From contig JAGVSM010003980.1 in NCBI GenBank assembly GCA_022494885.1, forward strand, positions 1 to 64,000: DNA of 64,000 nucleotides. The letters are read 5' to 3'. The position numbers were made by a program, and so were the translations under genes. The notes under the pieces were generated by a model, which was given only the letters and a program-made list of their open reading frames with translations, did not search any database and was not told where the DNA came from. This document shows, piece after piece, positions 62,539-64,000 of this stretch. Each line of letters opens with the position of its first letter. The first letter of the stretch is position 1. The DNA comes from Micrasema longulum (lineage: Eukaryota > Arthropoda > Insecta > Trichoptera > Brachycentridae).

Positions 62539-64000
62539 TTAGATACAATTGTTACAAACAACATTTTTGTGCTCTCCACACACTGTATTTTTACATTTCA
62601 TGCACGTCATCTTAGACATTCTTTTCTTTTTTGTGGTACACAAGCCACAATAACGTCGAACTTTAGGCGGAGATTCCTCTTCAGCGCCTTCAGAAACCTC
62701 TATATCATTTTGTGGCAGGATGTTCTCAATATTTTCTCGCAATCGTTTTGATAAAGTAGGGATTTCTAGTCTGGATCTCATCCAAGGTGTAGATAGTTCA
62801 GTGCTCAATTTTTTCACATATTCCCTACGGTTCAATGGTTTTTCTCCTTTCAATAAAACATTATGAGTGTAAATTATGTACGAGTTGACGAAAGCCATGT
62901 TCAAAATGCCATAAAACATTGTCATTGGCCATCTGTTTGTTTTTCTAGAACAAGACATTGAAGAGCACATCTGATCAAATGTATCGACGCCGCCTTTAGT
63001 CTGGTTGTAGAACATAATTACATCAGGTTTGCCAGTTGTAGAATTTATGACAGCGCACGAGGACAATACATACACCATCTTTGACGGCTTCGGCTTATAT
63101 GAAACTAGGGTTAATTGTACATCAAAACCAAACACAGACGTGCCTACTTGTCGAGAACGGGTGTTTTTCATTTCTTCAGGAATTTCCCGTTTGTTTGACC
63201 TAACCGTGCCCACAATTGTCAATTTGTACGGTTCAAGAAGAAGTGACTTTGCAACAGGGATGGATGTTAACCAATTGTCACATGTTATGTTGCGGTTGGT
63301 GCCATGAATTGGTCGTGATAGCTCCTTCAAGTAATACTCTCCTTGTGGCAAACCATTTGTATTTGTAGCTTTTCCAATGTATGGCATCGCATTCACCATA
63401 TAATTGGTTCCACTATCGCACATCATCGGAATTTTTATGCCATATTTATTCGGTTTATTAGGTATGTACATTCGAAAGGGGCATCTACCCCGGAACCCAA
63501 GTAATTGTTCGTCGATAGTTACATTAGTACCCGCGGAGTAATTCATTTTGCATTGAGCTATAAACAATTTCCAAACCTTTTGAAATGGAATAAACCGATC
63601 TTGCTGACGAAGAACTGAGCGTAGAGTCTTGTCATCCATTCTTAGAGACCTGACAAGAAAATCAAATCGATCTCTACTCATTACTGCCACATATCTCGTG
63701 CCCGTAAATGTACTGTCAAACAACTCAACGGTTGATAAATGATTATCTTTCATTGCAGCGCTGAGGGTAAGTATCCCAATGAAGGCTCTGATTTCCGTAT
63801 GATTCGTGTCTCTAAATGTCAAACAAGTCATACTATTCGTACGTTTTATGGATATCTCAACATTTGTCCATTGAACAAGCTCTTGAATGATTTCGTCCGT
63901 GATGAATAATTGAAAGCATAAAAGTGGTTCAACAATATTTCTACACATGCGACTAGGACCTCTATTAGAGCGAACTATATTAATGGCGGATGTTCTTCCG
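62539..64000 (-). CDS. piggyBac-type transposase (N-terminus beyond the window)
   Basis: The frame is open from 62539 to the right edge; the first in-window ATG is at 63948, but 17 codons upstream (ending NRGPSR) continue the piggyBac homology, so the true start lies outside. Counting from 63948, the catalytic aspartates are D146 (TIDEQ), D224 (TCDNW), D322 and D325 (GGVDTFD). Their spacings of 78, 98 and 3 are close to those of the founding piggyBac transposase (78, 101, 3). The C-terminus has a cysteine-rich domain with seven Cys (434, 437, 449, 452, 457, 465, 468) plus His460, which binds the subterminal DNA in this family. About 105 N-terminal residues appear to be missing off the edge. 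No frameshift or stop is seen. Confidence 0.93.
   Translation of the reverse strand, partial: GRTSAINIVRSNRGPSRMCRNIVEPLLCFQLFITDEIIQELVQWTNVEISIKRTNSMTCLTFRDTNHTEIRAFIGILTLSAAMKDNHLSTVELFDSTFTGTRYVAVMSRDRFDFLVRSLRMDDKTLRSVLRQQDRFIPFQKVWKLFIAQCKMNYSAGTNVTIDEQLLGFRGRCPFRMYIPNKPNKYGIKIPMMCDSGTNYMVNAMPYIGKATNTNGLPQGEYYLKELSRPIHGTNRNITCDNWLTSIPVAKSLLLEPYKLTIVGTVRSNKREIPEEMKNTRSRQVGTSVFGFDVQLTLVSYKPKPSKMVYVLSSCAVINSTTGKPDVIMFYNQTKGGVDTFDQMCSSMSCSRKTNRWPMTMFYGILNMAFVNSYIIYTHNVLLKGEKPLNRREYVKKLSTELSTPWMRSRLEIPTLSKRLRENIENILPQNDIEVSEGAEEESPPKVRRYCGLCTTKKKRMSKMTCMKCKNTVCGEHKNVVCNNCI

Larger units (their letters stand above)
62177..64000 (-). mobile_element. piggyBac element, one end and transposase in window
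   Basis: TTAA at 62177-62180 is followed by CCCTAGAGAGATAA, one base off the canonical piggyBac tip CCCTAGAAAGATA. About 45 bp inward lies a 15-bp hairpin: GCGCCT, GAG, AGGCGC (62226-62240), a plausible subterminal repeat. The other end is beyond 64000. The intact frame and clean end suggest a young insertion. Confidence 0.9.

Noticed and set aside
62515..63307. Plus-strand ORFs opposite the piggyBac transposase
   Set aside because: They are antisense shadows of the conserved transposase frame.

Overview
The window looks like a stretch of an insect nuclear genome, most likely a moth or butterfly (inference). It is AT-rich, its genes are split by canonical GT-AG introns, and it is crowded with non-LTR retrotransposon 3' ends, tRNA-derived SINEs, small inverted-repeat (MITE) elements, a Penelope-like element and a piggyBac element. 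There are no bacterial-style operons, no rRNA, no convincing true tRNA gene and no CRISPR array.

Layout. (1) 1-4434 is repeat-rich 3' flank; it holds a 766-bp hAT-type MITE with a clean 8-bp target duplication. (2) 4435-22692, minus strand, is one complete gene, TTC7. It can be assembled into 14 coding exons with consistent phases, 2502 nt in all, giving 833 residues. TTC7 proteins are the tetratricopeptide scaffold of the plasma-membrane PI4-kinase IIIalpha complex (with EFR3 and FAM126/hyccin). Its introns carry LINE, SINE, pogo-like and piggyBac-like insertions, several nested. (3) 22693-33346 is an intergenic repeat field. (4) 33347-33519, plus strand, is a single first coding exon of an SLC22-type organic cation transporter; no downstream exon was found. 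(5) 33520-59432 is a second repeat field. It holds a Penelope-like element nested in a LINE, a 5'-truncated Jockey/CR1-like LINE with a readable reverse transcriptase, and several palindromic elements. (6) 59433-59503, plus strand, looks like the first exon of a THAP zinc-finger gene whose first zinc-ligand cysteine is absent. (7) 62177 to the right edge is a piggyBac element with one TTAA-flanked end and a transposase open to the window edge.

The genes do not form a pathway. TTC7 is a lipid-signalling scaffold, the SLC22 exon belongs to a transporter, and the rest is mostly mobile DNA. I found no clearly new biological system. The points most worth a second look are the nested Penelope-like element with inverted terminal repeats and hammerhead-like motifs, a 3' hairpin conserved in three copies of one LINE, several highly palindromic non-autonomous elements, the nearly complete piggyBac, and the two orphan first exons. 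All coordinates were worked out by hand from the sequence, so repeat boundaries may be off by a few bases.
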